The notes beneath the pieces are model-generated. The model ran no database searches, was not told the origin of the DNA, and worked only from the letters and a program-made list of their open reading frames with translations. This document shows positions 27,219 to 40,021 of a stretch of DNA of 64,000 bases, in pieces. How positions within the stretch are numbered: position 1 is the stretch's first letter; each line of letters opens with the position of its first letter. A program made the translations under genes and the position numbers. Source of the stretch: Atopsyche davidsoni (taxonomy: Eukaryota; Arthropoda; Insecta; Trichoptera; Hydrobiosidae); contig JAILWY010000009.1 in assembly GCA_022113835.1 (NCBI GenBank), positions 1,091,501 to 1,155,500 of the forward strand, given 5' to 3'.

Positions 27219-27868
27219 TCGATTTATATGTCTGTTGATTACGGATAATAAATGAAATGAACAAGATAAACTTTTTCACGAAGAGTTTTCTAAACCCTAA
27301 TCGAACCAGACACCCATGGTCGTCATGCAAGTAAACTAGCTATTTTACTACAAAGCAGCTTAAAAACAAAGATATAAATACAAAAAATAATAGCACACCT
27401 ACCTTGATTTTAAGAAGACAGATATAGTTAGGTGATTTATAAGAATGACAGTTGGACACTCGTAACTAGTTTATTAAGTTGAATTTATAAAATAAGAGTT
27501 TTCTAGTAATATTTTAACTGCTTGAATTATCAAATTTTTACATAAAATAATAGATAGTGTGTAAATTTATAAAGCTCATTTAATAATATTCAATATTTTT
27601 GACAGAAAGTACTCGGTGAAGTTCCATTATAATATTTTATCTAAATTAAATATTTAGTAATGTTTACATTTTTATTTATAGAATAAATGAAGAAAAAATC
27701 ACTGAATGGTTTTTCTACATAAAATTTTTTTTTTTTTTTTAAAAACTATTTATTTTTAAATGATGAACTATATAGAACAATACAAGCATTCCCAATTCAC
27801 GAAATTCCAACGACTCCGACGGAATGCGTAGAATTTTAAAACTGTTTCGTTTATTTTATAACAAAGAA
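27219..27868. mobile_element. Dispersed ~650-bp repeat, copy B (inserted copy)
   Basis: This copy matches 22612-23290 and runs from the end of the left 46-bp direct repeat to the start of the right one. A single unbroken host sequence is recovered if the insert and one direct repeat are removed, so this copy arrived by insertion with duplication of 46 bp of target. The duplication is far longer than the target duplications of common DNA transposons (2-11 bp) and LINEs (usually under 20 bp). No transposase, poly(A) tail or terminal inverted repeat is visible. The mechanism is unknown; staggered-break repair with templated insertion is one option. Confidence 0.85.
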
Positions 27869-27914
27869 GTGATTAAAGCGTATATTTCTTAATTCATCAA
27901 TATTTAATAAATAT
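27869..27914. repeat. 46-bp direct repeat, right
   Basis: A perfect copy of 27173-27218, running directly into a short (TA)n tract. Confidence 0.95.
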
Positions 27915-28010
27915 ATATATATATATAAAGTGAACAGCCATTAATATAAAATTAAACTATTTTTGATACATTGAAAACACACACTCATATGAATATACAT
28001 ATATATGGTA

Positions 28011-28239
28011 GGATGTCCCAAAATTAACGCAAGATTTGAATTTGTCGCCATTTTTGCAGTAAAGTTTTAAAAGGCTGCCAAGCTTTCATTATTTTTGAAA
28101 TACTGTTCAATAATGAAGACACATTGTTTTATCGTGTAACGCTCTATTTTTACTAACCCTAAACCATCAGCTGGTGTTCCCAAAATTTTACTGCAAAAAT
28201 GGCGACAAATTAAAATCTTGCGTTAATTCTGGGACACTT
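28011..28239. mobile_element. Mariner-like MITE with ~54-bp terminal inverted repeats
   Basis: The left end reads GGATGTCCCAAAATTAACGC, and the right end read in reverse reads AAGTGTCCCAGAATTAACGC. The inverted match continues through CGCCATTTTTGCAGTAAA for about 54 bp. Each end is bordered by TA (28009-28010 and 28240-28241), the target duplication of the Tc1/mariner superfamily. Only about 120 bp separate the arms and no frame is present, so it is non-autonomous. It lies about 100 bp beyond repeat copy B. Confidence 0.85.
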
Positions 28240-28241
28240 TA

Positions 28242-31200
28242 TGTTAAATATATATTTGTTTTACTGAAAATATCTTCAGTCACAGCCGAAACTTCGAGTC
28301 AATAACAAAGCCTACAAAGTCCAATAGCAAATGTTTAGTCCCACATTGTTATTCATATAGGGTATTTTATAAGGCTGTAGAAACCTTCACTGAAATTCGC
28401 AAATTTATAATGTATTATTATCCCTTTAATTTATTTTGCCTCCGTATGCATTGTACGGAACTCAATTTACGTCTCTTAATATGAGTTGGCGTTTCCTTCC
28501 CGCAGCCCATGCACTAAGTAATAAGTTCGACGCAGATTAATGAACTTGAACACCGCTTAATGCTGCGGCTGGATCTCGGCCTGCCTTTTGTGTTCTTAGT
28601 CCTGACCTCGCAGGGTAAATCGACCTCTGACGGACGGTGTATTGCTTTTTGCCGTCCCTTGGTTGGAGATTATTTGGTCTCTAGAAGATACCGAGCGTCA
28701 TTCTAGAAGGAAGGCAACCGAAACTTCACGAAATGGTGTTCGTTATCGTGCACGGATTGAGTTACGTAATTTCCTACTTTAAAAGTTGTTTTGGAAATAA
28801 ACAATGCCTCGTAAATAAATTTATTTTTAGAATTGCTGTGTTCTTGGGTCCGTTGCATTTTAGTCGATTTTGTTGACGTTTTAGACCCGATTTTGGACCC
28901 ATCTTCAGAACTCCGTATTTTTTATTAATATTAACTTTACGTGAAAATTTTATGAATAAAAGAATTCTCTTTATAAAAGAATAGCAATGACAAAAAGTGT
29001 CAATTTCGCATCTTATAACTACAGTGTAATAAATATTATCTTTATTTTCTCCAGACAGAAAGAAAATCGTTAGAAATAGTATCTTAAGGTTTTTTTTTCA
29101 TCTATAAACTATTTCTATAAAACTTTTCTTTGACGCGCAAAATTTCTATAAGGATAATATCAATGCGACTTTTTTCCAAATGAATAATGACGAAAGTCAA
29201 CCGCCATGAGCTAATATTGTGTTTTTGAAATCTCACTAAGCAAGTAAGAAGCACTTAAGAATACAAAGCTACATCACTTGTTATTTGACTTGCGTTTCAA
29301 CTTAAGTACATATGCGTGGGGTGAGGTAATTTAGCTTAAACTAACACTGTTCATCTTTGATGGAAGGGCTAATTTGAGTTGTGTGAGTTACTGGTATTTA
29401 TGGTGACTTGAATGGGTCAGTTGTTATGTTCTACTTTGCCATTGTGGAGAACTGGAACAAATCATATAATATTAATGAAATACTGGGTAACGAAGTATAC
29501 CCGTGAAGAGGCAGTAAAAGACAAACTGTGATATTATTATTATATTATAAAAACTTTTTTCAGTGACGAAAAATTTCTTTACAACAAGTCTCTTTATTCT
29601 TTTTATGCCTTATATATTAAAATATAAAATAATTTTAGTAATATACAGCATATACGAAAAATAAACGTGTCTCCAGTATACATGTCCCGAAAAAATACCT
29701 GTATAAATTATCCTGTCAAATGAAAGCGTATATGTAAACAAACTTCGCAAAAATAAAATATTTTCAAGAGTTATCTTCTAACGCAAAGTAAAGCAAAAAT
29801 GCAAAAAATGGCAACCGAAAATATATTCTGAAGAATATATTTCATAAATACACGAACAAAAAGTAAACGACGTGGAGAAGTTGAATGTTTATGATTAACC
29901 TAGTTTTTTGAAACACTTAGTGCACATTTTAAAACTTAAGTGGATTTTACATTTCTTTGCCGATTTTAGGCAATTTGCATCCAGGTGAAGCAATAAATTT
30001 ATTTATTTCTGTATAAGTATATCATCTAAAGAAAAAAAGAAAAAAAAATCTATATCCACAAGAAAAAGCTATACATTTGTTGTAAGTCCTAATTTCTGGT
30101 AAACAGTCCTAAAATAATGGGCGTTGTGAAAAATGTTGGTTACTTGAAGGCCGAGTCCCGCGGTGCCTATTTATTTTGTTGCGGAATTCCTAATTTCCTT
30201 TTCTGCTAAGCTGTAAAACCTCTGTGCTTATCCAAGCTAAGAAAGGGAGAGGGTGTCAAACTTATAAGCCAAAGGAAGATTTAACCGACAAATTCCACAT
30301 AAGAAAAATAACCTAACAGCGTAACATTGTCTCTGTGCGCCACCCTAAGTAGGCTTGCCAAATAACAAGGTTAAAATAAGCCGTTAATTACTATATCTAT
30401 ATATTAAATTAATTCTAAAAAAATACTGTGCTTAAAATTCAAATGCGGTTAATATCATAGGTCATTTTTGTTGCACGAGAAATTCACGAGTGTAAAGCTT
30501 TTATGCCATGGGTTTATAATCAACATTCAAACCGACGTACAGCTTTTTACTGCTTCAATATTCCATTGTTTGCTTTTTTTGGAAGGAGCAAATGCGGCGC
30601 TGGTCGCGGACATCTTCGAGTTATGGCTTTGTACGCCATGTGTTCAATATCGTAAAAAGGTTAATACTGCCAATTTGTTAGCAAAAAAGGTACGTCAAGT
30701 ACACACCTTTGTTTTGCTAAAAAGATTGCTGCAGAAGGAAGGTTTACATTTATCACCTTCCAATACATTCTTCTCGTATCCAATTTCGACAAGACCGTTC
30801 GTTTAAGTAACCTTTCAGAATAAAAAATATAAAACATTATTATTGGAACGTATTTAATATTGATTGTAACTTACACTGTAAAACGTTTAATATAAAATTA
30901 CAAATTTATTCATTAAAACGGCCGGACTGCCGGATTCGATACGAACGATCTAAAATGTTTTCGTTCTTTACCTGTGAACTTATATACAATAAAACGCATT
31001 AAATAAATAATTGACCAATGTACCATTCATAAATAAATTTAATATTATGATGTTGATTTAATATGGGTATCAAAGGTGGCTATTAAATTGTTATTAAATG
31101 AAATGTATTAACGTGCTACTGCTGAGTCAAGTTTGATTTTGGCACTATAAACTATTACCCAGGCCCATGAAACTGCCAACATTAATCTACGTGGGGGCAC

Positions 31201-31962
31201 TTCGCTGCGAGGCCTACATACTGCACACATAAATGCTTCAAGGCATCAGGAACATTCATCGAAGACTTGATCGTATATATATTTATCGAATGTCTAATTT
31301 ACTGACATCTTGCTTTAATAGGTGATACGTACAGAAGATTGTCGAATTATACTTGTGTCAATGTAATATTGCAAGTACTTGTAAGCACGTTCATCGAAAT
31401 ATATTTATCGCATCTAAATTTAGCTACTGTCTGATATTATGTTTTGTTCCCGTAACAGGTGATATATACAGTTAATTGTCAGATGATACTTACAGGTGCT
31501 TAACAGCATTATCAAATATCATATTATGTGAAAACGTACCTTGTTTGTTTGAGAACCGAAGGCAACAAGTGGAAGAAATAGTTAGATACATAGATCATAG
31601 CGGTTAGAGGCAAATGTTGCTGTATACATCAAATAAATTGATGGAAAAAATAATAAGAAATTAAAAACAAGAAACCAAAGAAAGTTTTAGAATATTAATA
31701 AATCTAATAGCTCGTGTTGAGGAACTAGAAAAATGTATATTTCGTGTAAGGGTGCGGTTTCGACAAACGGGCCGGATGCCGGTACAAGCTGGTCCTGGCT
31801 TCCCGGTCGGGCAACAGTTGGGAGTTCCCCGAGATCGTTACTCCCGGGATGGAGAAAGTTTGCCGTGACAGGAAATAGTTTAAACGATTCAACTGTAATT
31901 TAGCGCTTGAATTTCTAGTACAACTTAATATTCCCAGGAAATTTTCCTCTCATTTTGGGAAT
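28242..31962. other. Gene-free AT-rich stretch
   Basis: No gene is recognised. Islands of higher GC lie at 28480-28720, 30130-30360 and 31730-31870. A 112-codon plus-strand open frame (30468-30806) is long for AT-rich DNA, but I see no domain, and its reading frame starts from a non-ATG codon. Confidence 0.5.
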
Positions 31963-32255
<293 letters not shown>

Positions 32256-33614
32256 ATAAGTAAGATATATTTCTATATTATAAATTGTATAATTTATAAT
32301 TGTTCATAGTCAACGTCAATATATATTTCGCAGCGCAAACAATTTCATTTTTGTATTATTAATATACGTGCAATGATTTGCAGAATTTCGAAGGTAGTAC
32401 GTTTTTTGTTGTAGAACTAAGAGAAATATGTTTGTTGAAAGAGTTCACAGAAACCAATCTTCACTGAACCGCGCAGATAACTGATAAGCCTGGCTTCAAA
32501 TACAGCTTTGAAAAAGCCTCCAAGAACGATCACCGTTCAAAGCCGCGAGTAATATTCATTAAAATTACGACGAAGATATTCGGAAAAATATAAACACATT
32601 TTAACAATACGAACGATGAGTACTTGTGCTGATTCATTTTTAGATTTCTGTACCTTAGCGAAAACACTAGAAAATATATAATATGTGCCACATTACTAAA
32701 AAAATATTACACAATACCATAATATATTAAATTTTAAAGTGTTAATAACCTTATAAAAATTTATTAAAACTTTATTTTTTATTGGTTGTATATCTGTAAT
32801 ACAAGGCCTAAAACCTGACTTGACTTATCTGAATTCCACCCGTTAAGAACCAGCTAGCCGATATTGTAAATTACGGTATTTAACTATGAACTCACATAAA
32901 AATTTATGAAATGCTTCCACTAATTTAAAGGTATTAGTTTTTATAACAATTATTACTAAAGTCTTGACACGTCTCTTGTGCCGATTGAATACTTATTATT
33001 TTCTAGAAAGAAAGTATTGCAATTTTAAAACGCATCCGATAATAATTAAAATAAGATCCGTAGAACCAGCAGAGACAGTTTTTTTTGTTAGAAAATTTAA
33101 ATGAATAATATCTTAGCATGATATATTACTAATAAGTGAAAACTTTTTCCCAGTACGTCCTACGTTGATACTTCGTAATGAAATTCCGCAATATAGTTCA
33201 GAGAGGATGATACATTAGTGTGTTAATGAATAGGAGACAACCCAGAGCAGAACTGATTAGTACAGAACCACACTCGAGCGGCGCGTCTGCTCGCTCGTGT
33301 GGACGGACATTGACTGATGGAGTCGAAAGCAGCAGATATGCGATGTAAGGGACTGATAGTGACTTCGCACTGCCAGATAATACATGATTAATGTAATACA
33401 TTACCAACTGCGCTAATTTTATACTAAATTCTTACTAGGATCAAAATAAATGTATAGAATCTATTATAAATCAGAAACAATGAAATCATACTTGTACGTT
33501 TATGTCTAAATATAGATTATCATGTTTTTTTCCACGCGGTCGAAACATGTACTTATGTTGATGGTTTTCTATATATTAACAATTGCCTCACTTTTGGCAA
33601 TAAAAACCTTCATA
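32256..33614. other. Gene-free AT-rich stretch
   Basis: No gene seen. A GC-richer island at 33230-33390 is open for 69 codons on minus with no recognisable product. Confidence 0.5.
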
Positions 33615-33622
33615 GTTTAAAT
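33615..33622. repeat. hAT target-site duplication, left
   Basis: The 8-bp sequence GTTTAAAT is repeated exactly at 34307-34314 and directly flanks the terminal inverted repeats of the hAT element. Confidence 0.85.
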
Positions 33623-33718
33623 CAGAAAATCCCAAACTTTTTGTCCCGTCGACCCCTTGTCGAGTTTTCCTGTCTTTTGTAGAGCCCCTGCCTTGCTAAT
33701 ATTGAATTATTACATTTG

Positions 33719-33785
33719 ACCGGATTTTTTGTCCGTTATATCCGAAATCCGTTAAACAGGGGTCCGTTATATCAAGGTTTTACTG
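33719..33785. mobile_element. Tigger-like terminus nested in the hAT element
   Basis: CCGTTATATCCGAAATCCG and GTCCGTTATATCAAGGTTTT end with ACTG followed by TA. The reverse complement begins CAGTAAAACCTTGATATAAC, a typical pogo/Tigger-like terminal repeat. The opposite end is not recognisable, so this is a fragment. Confidence 0.55.
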
Positions 33786-33844
33786 TATACCTTTATAAAT
33801 AAATACACACAAAATGCAAATATAGTAACATTCACTAAACAAAT

Positions 33845-34163
33845 CAATACTTTTAATAGGAGGGATGGATCTGATGCATTGATAGAAATTTTTTAATATT
33901 TGGCTTCAAATAAGTCAGATTTAACTTTAAATCTCAACGCCCTGTGATTTCCAATCTATTTCTTTATTTGTAAGAAGAATGGCAACCGTACTGAAAAATG
34001 AAGATGGTAAAGCTATCAAAAACCTTCTTGCGATAGTCCATAATGCAGGATAAATAGCAGGTATGTCTCTCTGAAGCCAAAATTGCTGATATCCCTTTCT
34101 AAACTGCACTTTCAGTTCTTCATGAGTGCTTATTTCAATCAGTTCTTTTTGTAGTATGACTTC
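33845..34163 (-). pseudogene. hAT transposase C-terminal remnant (ZBED/SCAND3-like)
   Basis: On the minus strand the frame reads through ELIEISTHEELKVQFRKGY, FWLQRDIPAIYPALWTIARRF and LIALPSSFFSTVAILLTNKE. In hAT-derived proteins of the ZBED5/SCAND3/FAM200 type, the C-terminal dimerisation region has the same order: a 'YP-x-L...A-x-x-L' block, then 'FPSS..E-x-x-F-S', then 'L-x-x-K-R-N-R-L'. Here the glutamate and glycine around the expected F-S pair are deleted and the KRNRL block has become KEID. A frameshift after GVEI moves the last block (DLKLNLTYLKPNI) into another frame. The catalytic domain is absent, so the product cannot be active. Confidence 0.7.
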
Positions 34164-34306
34164 CGATTCTCCGTATAGATTGATAACTCACTGTGGTATT
34201 TTGGTGATGACCTGCTTAAATGGGATCCACTCTCGTAGACCCCCAATTTAATTTTTCGCTGTCATCGACCCCTGGAGGTCGATATTGACCACTTTGGGAA
34301 CCTATG

Positions 34307-34314
34307 GTTTAAAT
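34307..34314. repeat. hAT target-site duplication, right
   Basis: Second copy of GTTTAAAT, directly after the right terminal repeat. Confidence 0.85.
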
Positions 34315-37300
34315 GATGATATATCTCGTCGTGCCTTGTCTTTCCCCGTATACAGATTTAACTGAAATGTGCGATGTAGCTGCTCGCTGTAGCGCATACA
34401 TGCTGATTGAATAGACGTGAAACACCCCCCGGGAAGCGTTAGGAATCAATTATGCCCTGGGGATGAAATCATCCTGTGCTGAGGAGATCTGTTTACAAGT
34501 TAACAGTAACTGTACCTGTCACACTAATACGCTATTAACTAATTAAGGAGGTTGATAGCCTGCGGCTTTGTGAGTTTTGTAATGTAATCATATGGTTGGG
34601 AATCAACTAATTTCTGTAAAAACTTAAAAAATGTTCTTTTTTTATTCAGTATACATGATAATTATTTTAAAAAATCAACTTTAGGATTAAAGATAAATTA
34701 TGTGTTTCTTTTTGTGTTTTTTTTTCTACGGACAACGGTCCTTCCTTACACTATGTTAAAATTTTACAAAATAACTGGCTGCATTTATTGGGTCTTAAAT
34801 TAATAATTTATCTTTGATTAGCTTTTTTATACCTAGATATTTAAATAAAATTTAAAATATTTTTGAAGTATGAATATGTATTAAGTTTTTCAATCATTCA
34901 TTACACTTGTGAAGAATATGATTTTAAATCATCTTGTAAATAAACTTCAAAATGCATTTTAATTTACTTTTATTAAATTTTTTCAATTCAAAACAATCCA
35001 AGTTTGCTTTCTCAATCAATTCTGTGTAAATTTTAAATAATGTAATATAATCTAAATATTTTTAATAACGGGGTGAAGAAATACACCACCATAGTATTTA
35101 ATACAGTCCAGGTAGGGTTCAAGTTGTTATTAACAGCGTGGTTCATAGATATTAATGAAGTCCTGCCTCCTGCGGGGTCCATGGCGACCGGTCCTCCGTT
35201 TATCTTGCAATTAGAGAAGAGGACGTGCCTGCGGGTGTAATTGGCTGCCGGAATGCGGACCCCGCGGGGATGTTCCTTCAGGAACGCAACGCTGAAGACG
35301 CTGCTAATGAAGAGGCTGACTCAGACTTTGTGGCCTTGTAAATATTATCAAAGGTTAATTAAAGTATATTGTATTGTGTGGGAAATTCCGTGGAGTCGGT
35401 GGATGTTATCTTCAAATTTTTACGCAAATAAAATACCATCTTTTTAAAAATGATCCGATCAGCACCAACACTCCATTCTACACTTCTTAAATGTAAGTTC
35501 TTTTGTAAAACGCACGATATTGTGAAAATGACGGTAAAATTCTTTAAACAGTGAGTTATACAATTTTTACTTATAATAAATAAGGTGCACGTAGTCCCAA
35601 AACATGTAAAAATCCACGTATAAGATTATTTTTGTTATGATCAAAAAGGCTTATATAATATTTAAAAAAATGTTTAATTCAAACCAGACAATGCTTTTTC
35701 ACGGAAAAACATTTCTCAACAAACTAAGCATTTTTCGTTAATTTAACACACTATATAGTAATCATAAATAATTTTTTTTAAAGAAAACTAAATTATATAA
35801 TTTGTAAAAAAATATATAGTTTTATGATACCATTATTAATTCTAAAAAAATTATAGGTTGATGATGAATAGTAAGATCATTACAAACATTTTTGTTAGTG
35901 AGCGATTTTGCCTAAAAAACTCTCAAAAAATTCTTCCAAAGCAATAGCATTCACAGAAAACTATTTTTGTAATTTACTGGATATAACTATTTGTTTAGGT
36001 ATAAAGTAACAGAAACTAGAATAGTCTCTGTAATCATGTTGGTTTTATTATATTATATAATTACATGGAGTACTAGAAAATTATGTTTAGATCTATCAGA
36101 CGTTGAAATATGAGACTAAGAAACCAGAGGTTCATTAAAATGAAAACCTTTTTTTGTATCGTTTTAGTAGAGGAGGGGTCGTGTATTCCCACGTGGCTGA
36201 AATATATCCACCGCCGAGAGATGTGCAGAATAATTGATCGTTAACGGCGCGGCCAGGTCGATATGTTTGTCCGATGCACTTTTCAATAATTAAAGTGTGC
36301 ATCGAACTGCAATTAGCTAATGGCCAAGAGAGGTTTTCACCGCTGAAAAATTTCCGTTGGATCTTAATCGTAAATCAATGTTATTATTAGATGCTCAACA
36401 GAAAAGCAGCGTTTTTGATACCAATGATTATTATCAAGAAATAATTAAATTCTTATTTCTGACCACATATGAATTTTTAATGCGGATAATATGCTTTAGG
36501 ACATCGATTTACATTTGAAACGATGATTTTTTTTTAAATACGTAACGCAGCTGAGTTTCGAGTCTACTATAGACTATTGCAGGCCGGTGCTCTTGAATAA
36601 GGCACTGAAATTAAAATATAGTTTAATCGTTAAATTGATTAAGCAAAGCTAGCTACATTAGTTTGTAGTTAATGGTTTTAATGATGTTTGTTGCGCTCTA
36701 TACAAGCGAAAATCAGCAAGCATAAATAATAAAAAAATTACTTGCTCTGTGTATACAATGATTGGACGATACTGGTAATTGGAAATATATTTTTTTACAC
36801 TTTATTGACACTACATCAATGTTCGTAAAATTTATTAAAATACACACGACTTCATAATATACTCGTATATAATTCACTAAAAATGATTATTTAATTTATT
36901 CAGCTTAATATCGTATATATTTCTCGTAGGACATAAACGCAAGAGTTAACTACTTCCCGAGCTTGGAAATTGGAAGATTAGTAAAATGTCACGTGCCTAG
37001 ATCAGGAAATTGCTTTAAACTAACAAAGTTTCTCGAAGCTGTAAAGTTTCTCAAAGTTATGCGGAGTGACATTAATTTTACCAGTTTTTAGTTTTGCTCG
37101 TGATCGTTTTAAAGTGCATTATTTTGTAAATCACCTACAGAATAAATGCACTTAAATCTGTACGCCACGCTACTCGCACGGATTTCTTATAGATGTGGTA
37201 AAATCAATTGATAGTATAAACAGGAATTTTAATTATTAACACATTAAATTGTTTTTATTTATTTTATACTATTGCATATTGTTATTAAATGTAGAAATAA

Positions 37301-39808
37301 AGGAGCCATTTTTAGTGCATAAAAAGGTTTTAGGACAATTATTATTGAGAAATAATTTTTCCACGTAAAAAAGTACTGAAACACCTTTATATGAATGACT
37401 TAAAGAAAAAAAAAATTATATTAATTTACTTAATTTATTCCAAATGCGCAAGTCTATTCAATCTACAGTAGCTTTTAAATAATATTCACCAGGAATTTAC
37501 CTTAAGGTCAATACATTTTGGATAAAACAAAATTGATAAAAGTCCTCTAAAACTTATTTAAACAATTTCAAAATCACAAGAATTAATCTACTTTGATAAA
37601 ATTCTAAAAAGTTTTTTTTTGTTAAAAAAACTCAAAAGCGAGAGGACTCGTACCTTAAATGAAATACATAACGTGCTGCGCTATCATGATGAAACTTTTA
37701 AGCATTGTCAGGGGAACCATTGAAATTTTACGTATAATTTAAATTCCAAGTTTCGGGTATTTCAACCAACTTGTACATTCACTGCTGACGTACTATGCGA
37801 ACAATCCTGGAATACTGAACTAACGCTGTACAAAGTTACCACTGACGGTAATTGTGCAGGTAATATCTTAATTCAATAACCCGTCATTCTGTTTGAAATT
37901 TAAAATTATAACGTTTTAAATATTATTAAAACGGGCTACGTGATTATAGAAAGATGAGAAAAATCCTCGGCATTTATATATCCCAAGTAACTGGGAGTAA
38001 TTTACAAATCCACCAAGCCGAAAATAGCTGTCTAAGTAAGAGTGCTATAATTGATTTAAAACGGTTTAAATGATTAAATGTTGTAAAAAATACGTTCTTA
38101 AGTATTTGCAGAGTCAAGCGGTTTTCATCAAGAGAGTCAACAGGTAAGAGGCGGTGAAAGGAATCTCATTATATAGAGCCTTCCAGGTCGTAAGGGACGG
38201 GACGGTCCGGCTGAGGGCGGGAAACCCGAGCCACCCCTATAGAATTAATTACCAGCCAAACTGAGGCGGGACACTCCATCAGGCTTAGGTGGTTAATTAA
38301 TAATATTAAATAACCTGAATCATTTTTACACAGAATTTAAGGCTGAAATATTTCAGGGGATTATATTTTCAAAATCAATTTACTTTAATGCCAATCATTT
38401 GTATGTTTGTCTGGATGTAATCAATTTAAATTTACTCACGTAACAAAAAAAGCAATTTTTGGCACGATATGAGTAATATCCACGCCATACTGGTTTAAAT
38501 TCTAATAATTAATATTTTTGAAGCGTAAGAAGTGAAATTATTCATTTAAACGTATATAAATATATATATTTTTTAAATTATTATTAGAATATAAGGTTGC
38601 TTTTAATTAATATCAATTAGTTTCAGGTAATGCGTCGAGTTAAGATATACACTCTTGTATTGCTTTTATTTTTAAACTTAAACATCTACTGCATTGTTAA
38701 TGTTTTCTATTTGTCATTTCGTAGTTGAACTATTGTGACCGAGGCAGCTTTACCTCAAGAACGCAGACCTTTTACCAACATTACATTAAAAACTTAGTAC
38801 CAGTATATTTATATTACGAGTTGGGAACAACATTAATTTTACATATTGTTTCTTTTCAGACTCAAGCCCAAACTAATTCAAGATCATCAAACGAACCACT
38901 ACACTTTAATAGTAACGGTGGGTATAATTTATTTAAGGATCTTTTTGTGGATCATATTTAGAAATTACCTGTTTCTTTGTTACCGAGTAAAGAAAACTAC
39001 GAAGTCAGTACCGAAGCTACATGTTTAATCCTATTGTGGTTCGTTTAAAAAAAGCAGCTTATCACGAAACATATAATACATACTGATTTTATTATTTATA
39101 TAAATACATAACGTTTTTTAAAGTAATGTAGACCTGGTTTTTATTCCAACCATAAAAAAATAACGATTTTAATTATAGAGTAAAAATGATTTTTAATTAA
39201 ATAATTAGTATAAAATGTGGGCCTCCAAATATATCAATATAAAAGATATGTTAGAAATACACCACTTATATTTTTTCTTTACTATGTTAAGGTTCTCTGA
39301 GACGATTTCTAGTAAAGCAGCTAAGGTAGATAGCACCCGGGGAGTACTCACCTGTCGGCCTATCTGGCCTGTACTTGTGTGAGATCTCGCCTGGCTTCAC
39401 TAATGCCAAAGGTCAACCGAACCCGAAAACTAAGTACCCTCCGAAGTTCCTTTCTTACCCGAGCGGATCGGAACATTAATTTTAAATTTCTGAAAGTTTT
39501 ATCAGCAAAGCCTTACCTTACTTATCGTACTCACCGCGAGGATGTAACTTTCACAAAACCAATATAATACCAGATTCTATCGCAATTGCATTTTCAATGC
39601 TGAAGTTACCAACTTTTGAGCACAAATATTTACTTCATACATTCATATTTTTGATATAGAGTAAATAACTAAATTTTATTATATATTTTTAGGTCTTTAT
39701 AAATATATGATAAATAAAAGATATCTTATTTATTAACGTGTTTCAGTTTTTCGTAAATTCATCTCTTTAAATAATACAAACAATGTTAAAGTATCATAAT
39801 TATGTTAT
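34315..39808. other. Gene-free stretch with GC-richer islands
   Basis: No coding exon recognised. Islands lie at 34390-34500, 35150-35330, 36170-36350, 38140-38290 and 39310-39480. In the 35150-35330 island GCGGGGTCC (35172-35180) is inverted at 35257-35265. The 36170-36350 island holds a hairpin (36272-36304) and several homeodomain-type ATTA cores. These islands look more like regulatory or conserved non-coding DNA than exons. Confidence 0.5.
36272..36304. promoter_or_regulatory. Hairpin with homeodomain-type core in a GC-rich island
   Basis: CGATGCACTTT on the left pairs with a near-complement ending GTGCATCG on the right, leaving an ATAATTA-containing loop. GCAATTAGCTAATGG, with two more ATTA-type cores, follows within 20 bp. 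This is a candidate non-coding regulatory element only; function is inferred from composition. Confidence 0.3.
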
Positions 39809-39822
39809 AAATTATTTCAATA
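39809..39822. repeat. 14-bp direct repeat flanking the foldback MITE, left
   Basis: AAATTATTTCAATA is repeated exactly at 40022-40035 on the far side of the element. Confidence 0.6.
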
Positions 39823-40021
39823 TTTTTTAATAAAATACTTGAGTGATTTTCCACATGTTCGTTTTTATCTGTGACCGGTTTTGCCAACCTTTCACGTTGG
39901 CATTATTAAACAAGTCACAAATATAAACGAACATGTGGAAAATCACTCATGTATTTTATTCAAAAATATTAAAATGGAATTCCACCAAGTACTCTCTGTC
40001 AAAAATATTGAATTTCTTACA
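39823..40021. mobile_element. Foldback MITE with internal hairpin
   Basis: Long inverted arms (about 39820-39875 and 39914-39971) contain GAGTGATTTTCCACATGTTC on the left and its inverse on the right. Between them lies a perfect 6-bp hairpin, GCCAAC...GTTGGC (39883-39901). The right side continues into GGAATTCCACCAAGTACTC and TGTCAAAAATATTGAAT, shared with other family members in this window. A 14-bp direct repeat flanks the whole. There is no open frame. The superfamily is not identified. Confidence 0.75.

Larger units (their letters stand above)
33623..34306. mobile_element. hAT element, deleted derivative
   Basis: The ends are imperfect inverted repeats: CAGAAAATCCCAAACTTT on the left and, in reverse, CATAGGTTCCCAAAGTGG on the right. 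An exact 8-bp duplication (GTTTAAAT) on both sides is diagnostic of hAT transposition. Subterminal wording (GTCGACCCCTTG..., CATCGACCCCTGGAGGTCG) is typical of this transposon type. The interior keeps only the C-terminal part of a transposase on the minus strand, plus what looks like the end of a Tigger-like element. At 684 bp it is far shorter than an autonomous hAT. Confidence 0.88.

Noticed and set aside
30468..30806. 112-codon plus-strand frame as a gene
   Set aside because: No ATG at the start, no domain, no splice context and no supporting homology I can recall.
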